Assembly (NCBI GenBank): GCA_905397405.1
Contig: CAJPVJ010000351.1
Location: forward strand, 1-27,466
Length of the DNA stretch: 27,466 nucleotides
DNA from: Oppiella nova
Lineage: Eukaryota > Arthropoda > Arachnida > Sarcoptiformes > Oppiidae
Reading direction: 5' to 3'
Positions 1-12,004 of this stretch are shown here, piece by piece. The notes below the pieces were generated by a model. It saw only the letters and a program-made list of their open reading frames with translations, did not search any database and was not told the origin of the DNA. Numbering within the stretch: position 1 is the stretch's first letter; each line of letters starts with the position of its first letter. Both the position numbers and the translations under genes were made by a program.

Positions 1-570
1 GTTGTGTTTGAAATTGAAAAGAGAGAAACTAATGCGACAAATAACGAGTGATTTAAAGGCAAATAAAATTGTATCAAAAAGGTTTGAAAACATTTTTATA
101 GTACACTAAATAATGGTAATAATCCCCGGTATTAGTAGTGTTCATATCATTTAATTTGCATAATAGTTATTGTAAAATATATTTTTGTTTTGTGTTTGCA
201 ATGCATGTTTGTATTTCTGAATAGATTTTTAAAAACAAGGTCTCATATGTAGCGTAAAAATAAATTGCATTCATATTTTAATATAATATTCACAAATAAT
301 AACACGATTTTTGTATTGTTCATTGAATTAAAGTATTCATACAAAACATTTCATACATTTGGAAAAATATTTTGTAAAACATACAGTATTTTAATTGAAT
401 AAATGTTTATGAATTATAATTCTTTGATAGATATAATAAGATTTTAAAATTTTTGTTTATATCATAATTAAAATAAAATATACTCAAAAATAACTAATGG
501 ACTTTTAATTAACTCCGTAAATAAAAACATAAAATTTTCTATAATATTAAATGATAGCAGTATTATATCT
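1..570. other. AT-rich non-coding DNA
   Basis: I see no gene, RNA or repeat in this stretch. It is homopolymer-rich A/T sequence with stops in all frames. If the minus-strand gene starting near 17.9 kb is real, this would be deep intron sequence. Confidence 0.6.
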
Positions 571-600
571 ATAGTATACTATAGTATACTATAGAGTATA
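571..600. repeat. short palindromic decamer repeat
   Basis: The decamer atagtatact occurs twice in tandem, followed by a third copy with two changes. Each unit contains the self-complementary core AGTATACT, so the array can fold on itself or form a small cruciform. It is too short to be a satellite. It is probably simple-sequence expansion. Confidence 0.8.
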
Positions 601-705
601 CTTAAATAAATTGATATATTTAATTAAGCCTTTAAGACATTGATTTTTGATGAAATCTTTGATGAAAATACAATACGAGACAGGAATCCAATATTGGGAG
701 AGAAT

Positions 706-960
706 GTCACGAAATATAATAACAAATTCTTATATAATATGATATATCAGTAATAGAGTAATGTATCCATAAATTCAATTCCTTATTAAATATATCCTTT
801 AAATGTCAGCCCATAATAGACCGACTTTTCTGAGTCACGAAATATAATAACAAATTCTTATATAATATGATATATCAGTAATAGAGTAATGTATCCATAA
901 ATTCAATTCCTTATTAAATATATCCTTTAAATGTCAGCCCATAATAGACCGACTTTTCTG
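706..960. repeat. two-copy perfect tandem duplication, 128-bp period
   Basis: A 127-bp unit at 706..832 is repeated base for base at 834..960, with one extra base between the copies (offset 128). I compared them by eye and found no differences. The unit is AT-rich, has no open frame and ends with a less AT-rich segment (ccgacttttctg). The absence of divergence means either a very recent tandem duplication, an active minisatellite with other copy numbers in the population, or an assembly artefact. Confidence 0.95.
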
Positions 961-3900
961 CTCAATATATCCATCAAAAACCACTGCCAGTCCATAGGGT
1001 TTGCACTCAATTTCTTGTCTGTTTCTTATCACTGGTAATAGTTTTAGTAATTTTGGTTCAAAAATAATGCAATTTATTAATGTCTCCGTTGATGAGCACT
1101 AAACTTATATTTGTCTTGTCTTTTATATCAAAATATATTACGGTTTAAATCAAATCAAAAGATGATTATTAAAATGTAATTATAAATTTATGGTTTTCTA
1201 TATGAGTTTGATTTATGGTCTATTATAAAGTCTTTAAAGTCTATTATAGAGTCCCGAAAACAGTTTAAATGATAACATTTTCTCCGAAAACATAATTATA
1301 TATTCAATGCAACAGAATTGGGTTTATTGTGAAAAATCTGAACATTTGAGAGACTTTATGATTAAATATACTGTCCATTGGATTCGTTGTGTCCATTGAG
1401 TTGCCATTCAAACACATACTGTGTTATCGAAAATCTATTTCTTATTACATTTTTTACAAACATTTCTTCACTTCAATACAGATTAGTAGTGAATATATTG
1501 ACGAAAAAATGTTATCGACAAAAAGTTATTTGAAATAACTTATTTCAATACATTCTTTACCAAACATTTTTCAAAAAAAACAAAAATATTTGCCAAAAAA
1601 TCTCGCATTTCATGTACTTTTAATAGGATTTAAAACAATAGTAAAACATAAAGTTTGTAAACTTGTCTAACACATTATAAAACATTTTATAAAGAATAAT
1701 GTTTTAATACAATTTTATACTATTTGTGAAAAGATATCTATCGATAATTATCGTATGAGTAACTATGACATCCATACACTTTGCATGTTTGACAATCAAT
1801 TATGAATACAACAGCACTTGTATTGAATGGTGTGATCATTAAAATAATACATTACTATATTGGCATTCATATGAATAGGTGTTTGTTATCGGAATTAACT
1901 ACAAAAACACATTCTTTGGCACAAATTAATTGCATTTCAGTTCACAATTCAAAGAGATTAATGAGTTATTGATTGCGAGACACCAAACAAAAAAGCCATT
2001 TAATTAAAGTGTTAAATAAAGTGTCGAAAATAAGGAGATAAAAGTGTCGGACAAACGGAAAAACACATACAAAAAACAACTCAAATAAGTTGTTGCATAT
2101 AAGATAGGGTGGTGTTTGGGCGCCGGCATACGAGAAATACACATAAATATAGTGTATTAGTGGCCATCAGTGAACTCATGCAATGATAATATCTTTATCA
2201 GGGATTTCCTACAAATCTGTCGTTTGGATAGCTACTGAAACACTTGGCTTACTCTTTTGTTTCGTTTTGTTTTTTATAGAGAAAAAAGAATATTATGCTT
2301 TCTTTATTTTTGAAGTTATAAATGTCTTTTGCTAGCTATCCATGATACAGTGTGTGTATAACTTATTGTAAGCTTTGATTTTTATAAATATATATTTTAT
2401 GAGAAATAGTTTTATAAAATATTTTTCGTATGTATGGCTATATATTTGAAACTCCGAGATCCTTAGCAAACAAATGGATATTTAATGATAAGAATTGATA
2501 GATTGCTATCAATAGTGTCTTGAAAATTGTTTGCACATAAAAAATGGTTCAATTGATTAATTCATTTGCAATCACATATCCGTATGAAGACAATTGAAAA
2601 GACCTTTCTCCACTAAAATCTATGCTAACCTTTGGTGTAGTAATAAATGGCTGAGTTTTTCCGACACTCAAATTGAACTCAAAGTTACGGCAAATAAATC
2701 AATGTATGAGAGAAAAGGCATTTTGTTTTAATATGTGTTTGTGTTTGTTGAACACCAAAGTGCATGGGAAAGGCATATGAAATATAAATATAGATAAGTG
2801 TTAAACATTAATAAATGGGCAGTAAATCGATGCGAAAAGCTATCAAAACTTTGACTCCCATTTAATAGACAACTAAAACAGTCGTGGATTTACTTTAAGA
2901 CTCCAACTTTATTGCCATGAAAATTGTGGTCAAAAATATCATTTGTTACGCGATTTTAATCATAGATTTCCTAATACTATATCAATAATGCTAACAAATT
3001 AGGTCCGTATAAGATATTTAAATTTTTGATATGTTATGTAAATTTGTTTAAAACAGATTTAATGAGATCTATTTAACTCATTAATATGTTATCAACAAAT
3101 TATTAATAAATATTCATACAGTATCTGAAAATTATGAATTTGCATTAAAATTCAAATTACATTCCTCATATTTTATCACAAAATAATAATATCATTAAAT
3201 ATTTTCACAAATATAATAAAAGCCCTAAAAATAATAAGATCGGACTTCCGATAAATTGGTGGTGGCCTACAATATATTTAATATGGTGTTGACTACTGGT
3301 GCCAACAAATCAATAGCTAATAGTTAATAAGACTGAGTCTTCACCACAAGGAGAAGGTCTACGAAAACAAAACTATTATTTAATTCACTCGCCAAACGGC
3401 TATTTGTGTTATTACTTATAATAATTACAATTATATTATTAGTCATAATAATGTCATTAAGAATAATATGTTTATTTTTTCGATTACTTATTATATTCAA
3501 TAGGACTGTCCATTCAGTAACTATTTTTTTGTGTCACTATTTAATAATCAAAAGATGTTTATTGTATATAAACTGCATTCAAGTATTTGTTAAGATATTG
3601 TCTGTTCATTGTATTGAATGATATTTTCATTATGAACTTATATAGCAATCATAAAATCATTAAATTATTCTGTTATTAACTAATTTGATGTATGATTGGA
3701 TTGTGAAATCTTCAACAAAATTAATATGAAAGTATACTTTCCATTAGATATGAAACACAAACATGTCTTTCCCTTATGTGACATGTCTGATAAATTCCCA
3801 TCAATAGTGTGACAAATAAACTAAATTATTATTTTTTATTTTCTGGACTTTTGATTAAACAAACTAATTTTTTATTGTATTAGAAATTTAAAAAAATACA

Positions 3901-4160
3901 TTAAAATGCCATTAATTTAAGCGGAAGTGTGAACTCCGGCATAAAATATGATAATTTTCTAATCAATATTCAAACGTTTAAACAATTTGCGAATAATTTC
4001 GTTTCATTTAACTTTACATTTAAGTCGAAAAGACAATGAATTTGTGTGAGAAATAAAAATATACAGACAATTGAGTTGAATTGAATAATACCACCAATTG
4101 TTTGAATGATATTTAGCACCCCTTCCCATCAAATCATCCATTCTTCAAATCTCTTCACTC
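961..4160. other. AT-rich non-coding DNA, no gene seen
   Basis: This is 3.2 kb of A/T-rich sequence with no convincing coding frame. The longest run, about 70 codons at 3406..3621, consists almost only of Ile, Leu, Phe and Cys codons, as expected by chance at this composition. A small GC-rich spot at about 2105..2130 (ggtggtgtttgggcgccggc) is the only departure from the background. No repeat, RNA gene or regulatory cluster was recognised. Confidence 0.6.
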
Positions 4161-4181
4161 TTTTTGCAGATAACAAAACAC

Positions 4182-4262
4182 TTTATTTTTAAATTCTGTG
4201 CGAAAAATGTGTTGAAAATACAGTTTAAATCCAAAACATGAAATCCGTATATAATATTAGAA
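4182..4262 (+). repeat. left arm of 81-bp perfect inverted repeat
   Basis: The arm reads tttatttttaaattctgtgc... and is exactly reverse-complementary to 5595..5675. It abuts the family A repeat, which begins at 4263. The second family A copy (12002..12309) lacks this arm, so the two modules are separable. Confidence 0.95.
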
Positions 4263-4569
4263 TTAATTTTGTAATCATTTAAATAAATGAGAAGACATTA
4301 AACTTAATGTATGAATAACAAAAATAACTCAAATGTGTTTTATTTTATAAACATAATAACCATAATAATAAGTATTAGCTCTCAAACATGCATAACATTA
4401 TGATGACACCAAATGTGGATTCAAATCAAACGACAAAAGGATTTACTTTTTTGATAAACTTTTTTCTTTCAAATAGTTATTTTTATATAACAAACAGTAT
4501 TCAAGTTTGTGTTTGTCGTCCATAAAGCCATACAATAAAGTGGATTTAATTTGGACCAAACTTTCACAA

Positions 4570-4570
<1 letters not shown>
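4263..4570 (+). repeat. dispersed repeat family A, copy 1
   Basis: These 308 bp match the reverse complement of 12002..12309 with two substitutions (at 4390 and 4502) and no indels, about 99% identity. The repeat ends in a short perfect stem-loop, TTTGG-A-CCAAA at 4550..4560, followed by ctttcacaac and then a (CT)n tract. It has no coding frame. Recent mobilisation or duplication is implied by the low divergence. The structure recalls Helitron-like non-autonomous elements, but no replicase is present in the window. Confidence 0.92.

Positions 4571-4571
<1 letters not shown>

Positions 4572-4604
<33 letters not shown>
4572..4604. repeat. (CT)n microsatellite at the end of family A
   Basis: About 16 CT units follow the family A terminus after a single intervening A, then pass into imperfect pyrimidine sequence (ccccttctctcacttctc). 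The inverted copy of family A has a GA/CT tract at the same end, so the tract travels with the repeat. Confidence 0.97.
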
Positions 4605-4606
<2 letters not shown>

Positions 4607-5594
4607 CTTCTCTCACTTCTCACCAAAAACTAAAATTTATTGATTATTTAAATTTTATTCAGACTTTTAAATAACATATTAAAAGCGCTTATTTTGCAAT
4701 TCTAAAGATATATCTCAAAATGTGGAGAAAACAAAATTTCCTATCATTTGATATCCTATAGAAACCAAATATTGCAGTGAATATAATTTGTATATTTGAT
4801 TTGCATATGAATTAAAAATTAGTTGAAAATATTTCATATAAATTATGCATTATATCTATTAGTCATATAATAAATTAAAAGTTTTTGACGATCATAGAAA
4901 GCAAATATAATGAATGATTGACTCATTCATTGAATTCCGTACAGAATTGAATGACAATTCTTGAAATTTAATAAATTGAAATTCTTTTGCTTATTTTAAT
5001 AAGTTATGAAAATTTTAATATAATATAAAAGAAATATATTCAAATACAATTTGTATGCGAAAATCATTTGTCAAAAAACTTTTCTTTCCATTTCTTTTCA
5101 TTCATTTATCTCTCAAATTAGATAAGTATTTAAATACAATTTTGTACACTTGTGCTAAAACTGGGCATAAAAATCAATACTATGATATTGAATATAGTTT
5201 TATACACATTATTGTCCGTAAATTTATTGCTTATCCATGCATTTCAATTCATTTCACTGTAACAAAACAACTTATTATTTGACTTTTTTGCTATTTTTTA
5301 TATTACGATATATACGAGTACTTAAAATCCATTTATTTGTTAAGTATTTGTTTTAATCGATAAAATCGATTCCCGTTTCCCAAAGACATCGTTTGACATT
5401 TAATTACAGAAAAAGTTTTTTACTTCAGATGAGAGTTAAATGAATAGTAATTTTAAAACTCATGTCAAACTAGAATACCGAGACATACGCTAAAAGGCCG
5501 TAACAAATAGAGACAAACCATGTCTACATGTTATTAATGTTTGCAAATTGTTGTCAATATTATGTCTCCAAATGTATTGACATTTTCTCCTCAT

Positions 5595-5675
5595 TTCTAA
5601 TATTATATACGGATTTCATGTTTTGGATTTAAACTGTATTTTCAACACATTTTTCGCACAGAATTTAAAAATAAA
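5595..5675 (-). repeat. right arm of 81-bp perfect inverted repeat
   Basis: This arm is the exact reverse complement of 4182..4262. Identity stops sharply at both ends of the arm, and the sequence inward (tgtctccaaatgtattgac) shows no similarity to family A. The right side is therefore arm only, whereas the left side is arm plus family A. Confidence 0.95.
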
Positions 5676-5697
5676 ATAAAAATATATTTTTTGCAGA

Positions 5698-8600
5698 CGA
5701 GTAATATTTCTTAAGCCCAGAGATATATATATAAATATAATGTTAAGAAATACAAAACAAATATCTAAACACTTTTCCTTAGAGATTATGAAAAAGGTTT
5801 AAGTATAAGAAAGTATTGGAAATTAAAAGCGTATATTTAATGTAAAACTATAGTCAAGTTTTGATAAAAGTTTGTGGTTTTCATATTATAATCATTATTC
5901 ATGTTTTACAGTTATTCAGTGTAAATAAAATGTGTTTGCCTTTGAATTGTAGTCAAATATTACACCATATTATTTGATAACAAGATTTTATTTTATTACA
6001 TGCTTTTTATTAAATGCAAATACTATTAGAATATTCTTTAAGCAAATATTTTCAAAACAGTTATATTTCTATTTTTACTCAAAAATTTATATTACTTTTA
6101 TATTCATGTATTGTTTGTCTTTATATGGCTTTCGATGCAATGATATACGAAATACGATAACATATAATATAATACATAAAATATTTTTCACTATCTATAC
6201 GTGGAATTCACAGAATATACAGAATATTCTGTTGAAATTATCATCACATGTCCGCTTCCGTTGTGAATTCAATTTATTATTCACTGAATATCTTGTGGTT
6301 TATTGTCTTATGATTTATTGGTCTGTATTTTGTGTTGTTTTTAGAGTTTATTTATGAGTGAAAAATCAAAACAAAAATTCCCTGAAAAACGAGAATGAAT
6401 TTCAATTTATCACAAAATATAAATGAATAAAATATTATAATTTTGGCAAACATTTATATATCTCGAGTTAATCTATTTTCTATATTTCGTGTCTATATTT
6501 GGCATTTGGTTTGAAAATCTCGTATCAGATTTCTGGTAAATAAATATTACTTACTATACTTATAAATTAATGTTGTAAAATAACCTATTAATAATCTACT
6601 CTATTTAAAGTCCTATATTATAAATTGCTGGGAAATTGACAGAAAAATATTTTCTTTATTATATTTTTAATAAAACCCATTCTTAGCCACATTCCGGTGC
6701 TCGCAATCTCCCTCTACAGCACCTGCTGTTTAAAAAGTCTTCAAGAAATTATGAAATTGATTTATGAGTACATAATCCTTTCAACGCTTAACAACCATAG
6801 TATAGTCAAATAGTTATAATATTAATATTATTATAATTTTAATGTTTTTACCTCAAAATAACTTAAACAGTGTTTTATAAACATATTATTTATTGATAAA
6901 ATATGCAGCATATATGTCTGAAATGTTGAATATAATTATGATTAAAAATCTCAATTATTTTACTTTGTTAGCAATCACATTAAATTGGAAAATAATTTTG
7001 AGTTTATTTTTTAGTTTAAAAATATTTTAGTTTTACGATCAAAAATTTTTGGGTAAAATATAAGTACTTTACGAAATGCATAGTTATTAATTTTGATGTA
7101 TATTTAGTAATAGCCGTGACCTTTATTTTAGACCTTAATTTAGTATTTCATTACTTTTTAAAACCCTATAATCATGGACTTAAATAATAGCTAATAAACA
7201 TATTTTGTTAGCAGAAAAACGTTGAGTAGAAAAATAACTTAAAATAATTGATTATAAATACTATTTATCTCAGAAAATGTGTTTAATATATTTCATGAAA
7301 ATTATTTTTTTCAACAAAAAATATGTTTCAATTTCGTGACCTTTCATTCATTTAAATATTTTGTGGATAAAATTATATATGTATTTGTAAAATGGTTTGA
7401 TATGAAAATAATTATAATTAGCCAAATTATCTAAAACTTGAACGTAATCTCGCAATTATATCTAAATTTACTAATTTAATTATGTATTTAAGAAAATTAC
7501 TTTTTATCGAAATATATTAATTATTTCTATTTTTAAATATAGTTTTAAGACTAGATTGAATTATTTTCAGTGCCTATGCAGTTATTTACACAAACCTTAA
7601 GTGTAATGCTAAATTAGTATGATAAACAATTATACATAGAATTTTAAAAATTAATTTAATATTAATAAAGTTATTCGCCCATTTTTACACAGTACAATAA
7701 ATAAATTAATCAATTATCTATTTAATAATGAATTTTATTACCAAGAATCTTTAAGAAATTGTTTACAATGTGTTATGTTTGGTTGTATGTAACAAACTTA
7801 TTTAGTTGACTATACTTTTCATACGAAACCATTACTGCTATTAAGTACGAGTTGGAGGACAGTCTATCTATTAGACTCTAACACTACCGGGAATTACATT
7901 TTCTACTGATTATTGAAATATAATGGATAAGTCATTCCTGTCTAGAACAGAAAATCTGAGCATGGCACAAATATTCTGGGCAATAACACATATTAATGAT
8001 TTTACTATACAATGTGATTTATAAATTTTCTAATAACACAATTAGTGTGAGTTAACAACCCATGGTGAAATACGGTTCAGTAGCCATATACAGACAATCA
8101 ATTGGTGCATATTCTGCTTAACATTATTCTCGCAGATTAATGACGAATCAAATGATAAACATGTAATCAATAATAGAAAATTATTATGGTGAGTGTTATA
8201 AGTTATGGTTTCAATTCACCACTATCATTTCATTCAAGGGATTTATATCCGATATGTGTGTTACATGCAAACTTTATTATAATTACATTTTACTATTCAA
8301 TATAATTTTCAAATAGCACTAAAATTATATTTTAATCAAAATCCTAAATTATTTCGGAGAACTAGTAATCATTTTTGAAATTTTATTCATTAATTTTAAT
8401 TATAATATGTATTTAAAAAAAATACTAATTTTATATTGATTATTTTTATTTATAAATATATATGGTATTAATGATAAAATTAGAATTAAAATATTTAGTT
8501 ATTGCATTTAAATATAAAAACTATTACATAAAAATTTTATTTATCTTATATAATTATTACTATATTAAAAGTGCAAAATATATTTATAATAATTAGTTTA

Positions 8601-9862
8601 TATAAATTTATAGGTATTTCTAATATCCAGTAGCAATCAAATAGATATTTATTATAAATATACTTATGATATGATATATACGTTTAATAACGCCTAATAA
8701 TTACATTAAACATTAATAAAATTATGTCATTAAAACTAATAGTACGAGCAATTAAATAATATGATAAAAATTGCCAGAGATATTTATTAAATGATTTGAT
8801 TAATAATTACTTTAATAGCAATAAAACAGTTATTATTTTCAATGAATCGTTAAATAAGTTTTTTGATGTCATTGAATGATTGCCGTCTATAAGATTGGGT
8901 TATTTTTTTACACAACAAAAATAAAACACAAATTCATTATCTGATTGTTAACACTAATTGAACGTTTTTTTTGAAAAATAATTGAAATAATTAAAGTACA
9001 CTAACAAAACAAAAAAATGCTTACAAGTTAGACTATATTCAAATTTATTTAGGGTTTAGGGGCTAAAAGGGTTGCACAAAAAAAGTATAAATAAAATAAA
9101 ATTCTTGTTTTCATAGCAAAGAATCGTATTTTTGATTGATTTCTTAAATACCAATCAATAATTAGATGTTTTATTTCTGTTTGAGTGAACACTCATTCAA
9201 ATTTAGTTTGCAATTAATCATTAGTTTTAAACTTTTAAAACAAACCACTTTTTAAGCTAAAAAGTTTTCGTTTGTTTTTATTTTCGAATTCTTTTGATAA
9301 AAGTAAAATATCAATTTAGAATTAGTTACCGAAACAATTATTACCTACTGTAGGAACAGAATAGCGACGCTTTTACCATTAGTTTTGACCGACTGTTGCC
9401 TAACATCCTCCCAATGGACACAATAACTCATTGATATCTAAATAGTGATAACTATCCACTCGTGTGTACCTTATATCAGGTCTGACTTTAAAACACAAAA
9501 CCAAAATATTTACCACAACCTAATTAGGAAATATCGTTTGCCATGCAATTGATTGGCGTATAATAAAACACGAAATACTTATGTGTGTTAAACATGTTGT
9601 GAATAGTTTTATAGGTTGTAAACGAGAGATATTTATGCGATTTTATGTTTGTAGTTATGGTTTATGCGACCCTTTCTTAACGACACATTAACTAATGTTT
9701 ACTAATATTGTGGTGAAAATAGCATTAGATATACTCTTTATGTACATAACTATCTAGTCCACTTTGTCCTCAACGCCGATTACACCGCTATGCAGAGTAT
9801 TTACCTACGTAATCATCTCCTTCTTACTAGAGTTAATGGTATTGAATTACTAATCAAAACCT
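5698..9862. other. AT-rich non-coding DNA, no gene seen
   Basis: This is over 4 kb of A/T-rich sequence. One frame at 5974..6357 stays open for 127 codons but opens with TTG, and its first ATG is roughly a third of the way in. It is almost wholly made of Phe, Ile, Tyr and Leu codons and resembles no family I know. It is listed as an observation, not a gene. From about 9350 the base composition becomes more balanced, leading into family B. Confidence 0.55.
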
Positions 9863-10386
9863 GTAAAAACAAAAATATTATGAGATCCTATAAATGTCTT
9901 AATTTTACTAGCATAGCTATTTTTACTTATTAATATATTTATGTGTCTAATGATAGGATAAATAATTTTATTAAAACTATTTTCTAATTAATGTCATAAA
10001 TATTTTATGTATGAATTTTGATTTCTTATTTAAAATGACAGTAAAACGACTAAATTATGCGAAAATGTTTGCCAATAATATAGTTAATGAACGCAAACGG
10101 CTTAATAAGCTTTTCGGCGGCACTCGTATCACTGATTTAATGACTAGTTTTATAACTGACGTACACTGAGCTACCTGTGCCATGGTGTTCAGATATATCA
10201 TTGGCATTTTCGTGTTGTATACAATTAGCTTAATATTTTTATAACAAATGATTGGCCGTAGCGTACGGTTTGGAAATCATTTGCAGTCGCGATCATCAAT
10301 ACAATCATCATTGAAATTAATGGCAAAGCCTTTTAAGCCGAGTGTAGACTAACTCTTAGAGTTGAGTATTAGTTGTATAGTCGAGA
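9863..10386 (+). repeat. family B direct duplication, copy 1
   Basis: These 524 bp are repeated in the same orientation at 10516..11039 (constant offset 653, no indels). I count eight substitutions, about 98.5% identity. The unit is clearly less AT-rich than its surroundings. It contains a perfect stem-loop AACTCT-T-AGAGTT at 10351..10363, about 18 bp before its end. This copy ends in tcgagaaagaaa, where copy 2 instead has a long (GA)n tract. It may be a mobile-element fragment or a segmental tandem duplication. The 129 bp between the copies (10387..10515) are unique. Confidence 0.93.
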
Positions 10387-10515
10387 AAGAAATACATGTA
10401 TTGATAGATCAGGTGAAACAGGAGTTGCGGCTAATGTGGCGATACGTCTCATAAATGGATGCATTAGTAGAGGAAGAATGATCTCAATTACCATAACTTA
10501 ATGATTAGTTTTGGC

Positions 10516-11034
10516 GTAAAAACAAAAATATTATGAGATCCTATAAATGTCTTAATTTTAGTAGCATAACTATTTTTACTTATTAATATATTTATGTGTC
10601 TAATGATAGGATAAATAATTTTATTAAAACTATTTTCTAATTAACGTCATAAATATTTTATGTATGAATTTTGATTTCTTATTTCAAATGACAGTAAAAC
10701 GACTAAATTATGCGAAAATGTTTGCCAATAATATAGTTAATGAACGCAAACGGCTTAATAAGGTTTTCGGCGGCACTCGTATCACTGATTTAATGACTAG
10801 TTTTATAACTGACGTACACTGAGCTACCTGTGCCATGGTGCTCAGATATATCATTGGCATTTTCGTGTTGTATACAATTAGCTTAATATTTTTATAACAA
10901 ATGATTGGCGGAAGCGTACGGTTTGGAAATCATTTGCAGTCGCGATCATCAATACAATCATCATTGAAATTAATGGCAAAGCCTTTTAAGCCGAGTGTAG
11001 ACTAACTCTTAGAGTTGAGTATTAGTTGTATAGT

Positions 11035-11039
<5 letters not shown>
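10516..11039 (+). repeat. family B direct duplication, copy 2
   Basis: This is the second copy of the 524-bp unit, with its stem-loop at 11004..11016. It runs straight into (GA)21 starting within its last bases. Two of the eight differences from copy 1 fall in one arm of a small inverted repeat (CCGTA-gcg-TACGG at about 10257 in copy 1), which is lost here. Low divergence argues for a recent event. Confidence 0.93.

Positions 11040-11077
<38 letters not shown>
11036..11077. repeat. (GA)21 microsatellite
   Basis: An uninterrupted 42-bp GA tract begins where the family B copy ends. It is reverse-complementary to the (CT)18 tract at 11381..11416. Confidence 0.98.
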
Positions 11078-11080
<3 letters not shown>

Positions 11081-11379
11081 AGAGATACAGTTAAGTGCAC
11101 TATAAAACTCTTGTCGACCGTATCCTTAAGTTTTTTCAGTGTATTTATCTCAACCGATATCTCTCGTAGACTCTCATGTGTTGAACGCCATAGAAAAAGC
11201 TGTTTATTTCTGCAGCGCTTAGAGTTTACCGTATTTTTTGTTGCTTTCGTTTTTGATTGGATTACTCGTGAAGTCCTCGTAATTAAAAGGAGAGGAATCC
11301 TTTTCTATCACTTTTTCGGTGTCTATAAATATATTTCTTATTTGCTTCCCATTTGTTGGTTGTCTTGTTATTTTTTGGT

Positions 11380-11380
<1 letters not shown>

Positions 11381-11416
<36 letters not shown>
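11381..11416. repeat. (CT)18 microsatellite
   Basis: An uninterrupted CT tract follows gttattttttggtg. It can pair along its full length with the (GA)21 tract about 300 bp upstream. The frame 11015..11452 is open through both arrays only because GA repeats read Glu-Arg and CT repeats read Leu-Ser. Confidence 0.98.
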
Positions 11417-11420
<4 letters not shown>

Positions 11421-11452
11421 TCCGTTGTGTAACATTTAGAAACAATTATTGA

Positions 11453-11958
11453 TATTTTTATTTTTCGCTAAACATTACTGTCTCTCCACTCATATACAGA
11501 ACAAAAAATATTACTTTTATTTCTTATTAAATATTTGTATTCATAGCATAGCATCGACTCCACTGAACAAACATTGCGCTCGCAATCAATACGTGGATTA
11601 AAATAATGACAAACTTTTAAATTAATTAAATGTCAAATCAATTAATATTATTGAATTAAAAAGTTTGCGATAACTTATAATCAAAGTCTCTTGTATTGAG
11701 GCTATTATATGAATAAACGAGACTTTTTGACGCCGGAGTCGCCCTAAGCTCTCCAGCGCTAAATAGGACCTGATTTTCATTATTGATTACATTTTATGTT
11801 AATTTTGCAGATTTTGATCCTTTTATTACACAAACAGTATTCCCGTTATTCTTATTATAATTAGAAGTAATTTCGGATTAAATATAAAGCATATAATACT
11901 AGTAGTCTAGTAGTCTAGTAGTTATATATGTATATCATATTCAAAACCTACATAATAG

Positions 11959-11960
<2 letters not shown>
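11453..11960. other. non-coding DNA between arrays
   Basis: I see no gene here. A small balanced-composition spot lies at about 11725..11765 (gacgccggagtcgccctaag). The 10-mer tctagtagtc is repeated in overlapping fashion at about 11902..11922. Confidence 0.5.

Positions 11961-12002
<42 letters not shown>
11961..12002. repeat. (AG)21 microsatellite at the end of inverted family A
   Basis: This 42-bp uninterrupted tract directly abuts family A copy 2. Read on the minus strand it is (CT)n following cacaac, the same junction as at 4570..4604. Confidence 0.98.

Positions 12003-12004
<2 letters not shown>

Larger units (their letters stand above)
4161..5697. mobile_element. candidate non-autonomous element with 81-bp perfect inverted ends
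   Basis: The two arms, 4182..4262 and 5595..5675, are perfect reverse complements over 81 bp and enclose about 1.3 kb. Just outside them the same 10-mer, tttttgcaga, occurs in direct orientation at 4161..4170 and 5688..5697. It lies 11 bp from the left arm and 12 bp from the right. Long perfect inverted ends flanked by a direct repeat are the signature of a DNA transposon or MITE with a target-site duplication. The 11-12 bp gaps are unusual and do not match each other. The interior carries family A and a (CT)n tract next to the left arm but no transposase. Its longest frame (75 codons at 5055..5282) is not recognisable. A foldback element or a locally inverted duplication would explain the arms equally well. 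Confidence 0.45.

Noticed and set aside
5055-5282. 75-codon frame inside the 1.5-kb inverted-repeat element, possible transposase remnant
   Set aside because: No catalytic motif or DNA-binding fold can be seen, and frames of this length are expected by chance at this A+T content.
11101-11140. TATAAAA at 11101 with TCAGT at 11136 as a plus-strand promoter
   Set aside because: The spacing (about 37 bp) is too long for a standard TATA-initiator pair, and no plus-strand gene follows.
11015-11452. 145-codon plus-strand frame
   Set aside because: It starts at TTG, and about a fifth to a quarter of it is Glu-Arg and Leu-Ser repeats from the GA and CT arrays, which cannot contain stops. No domain is visible in the middle.
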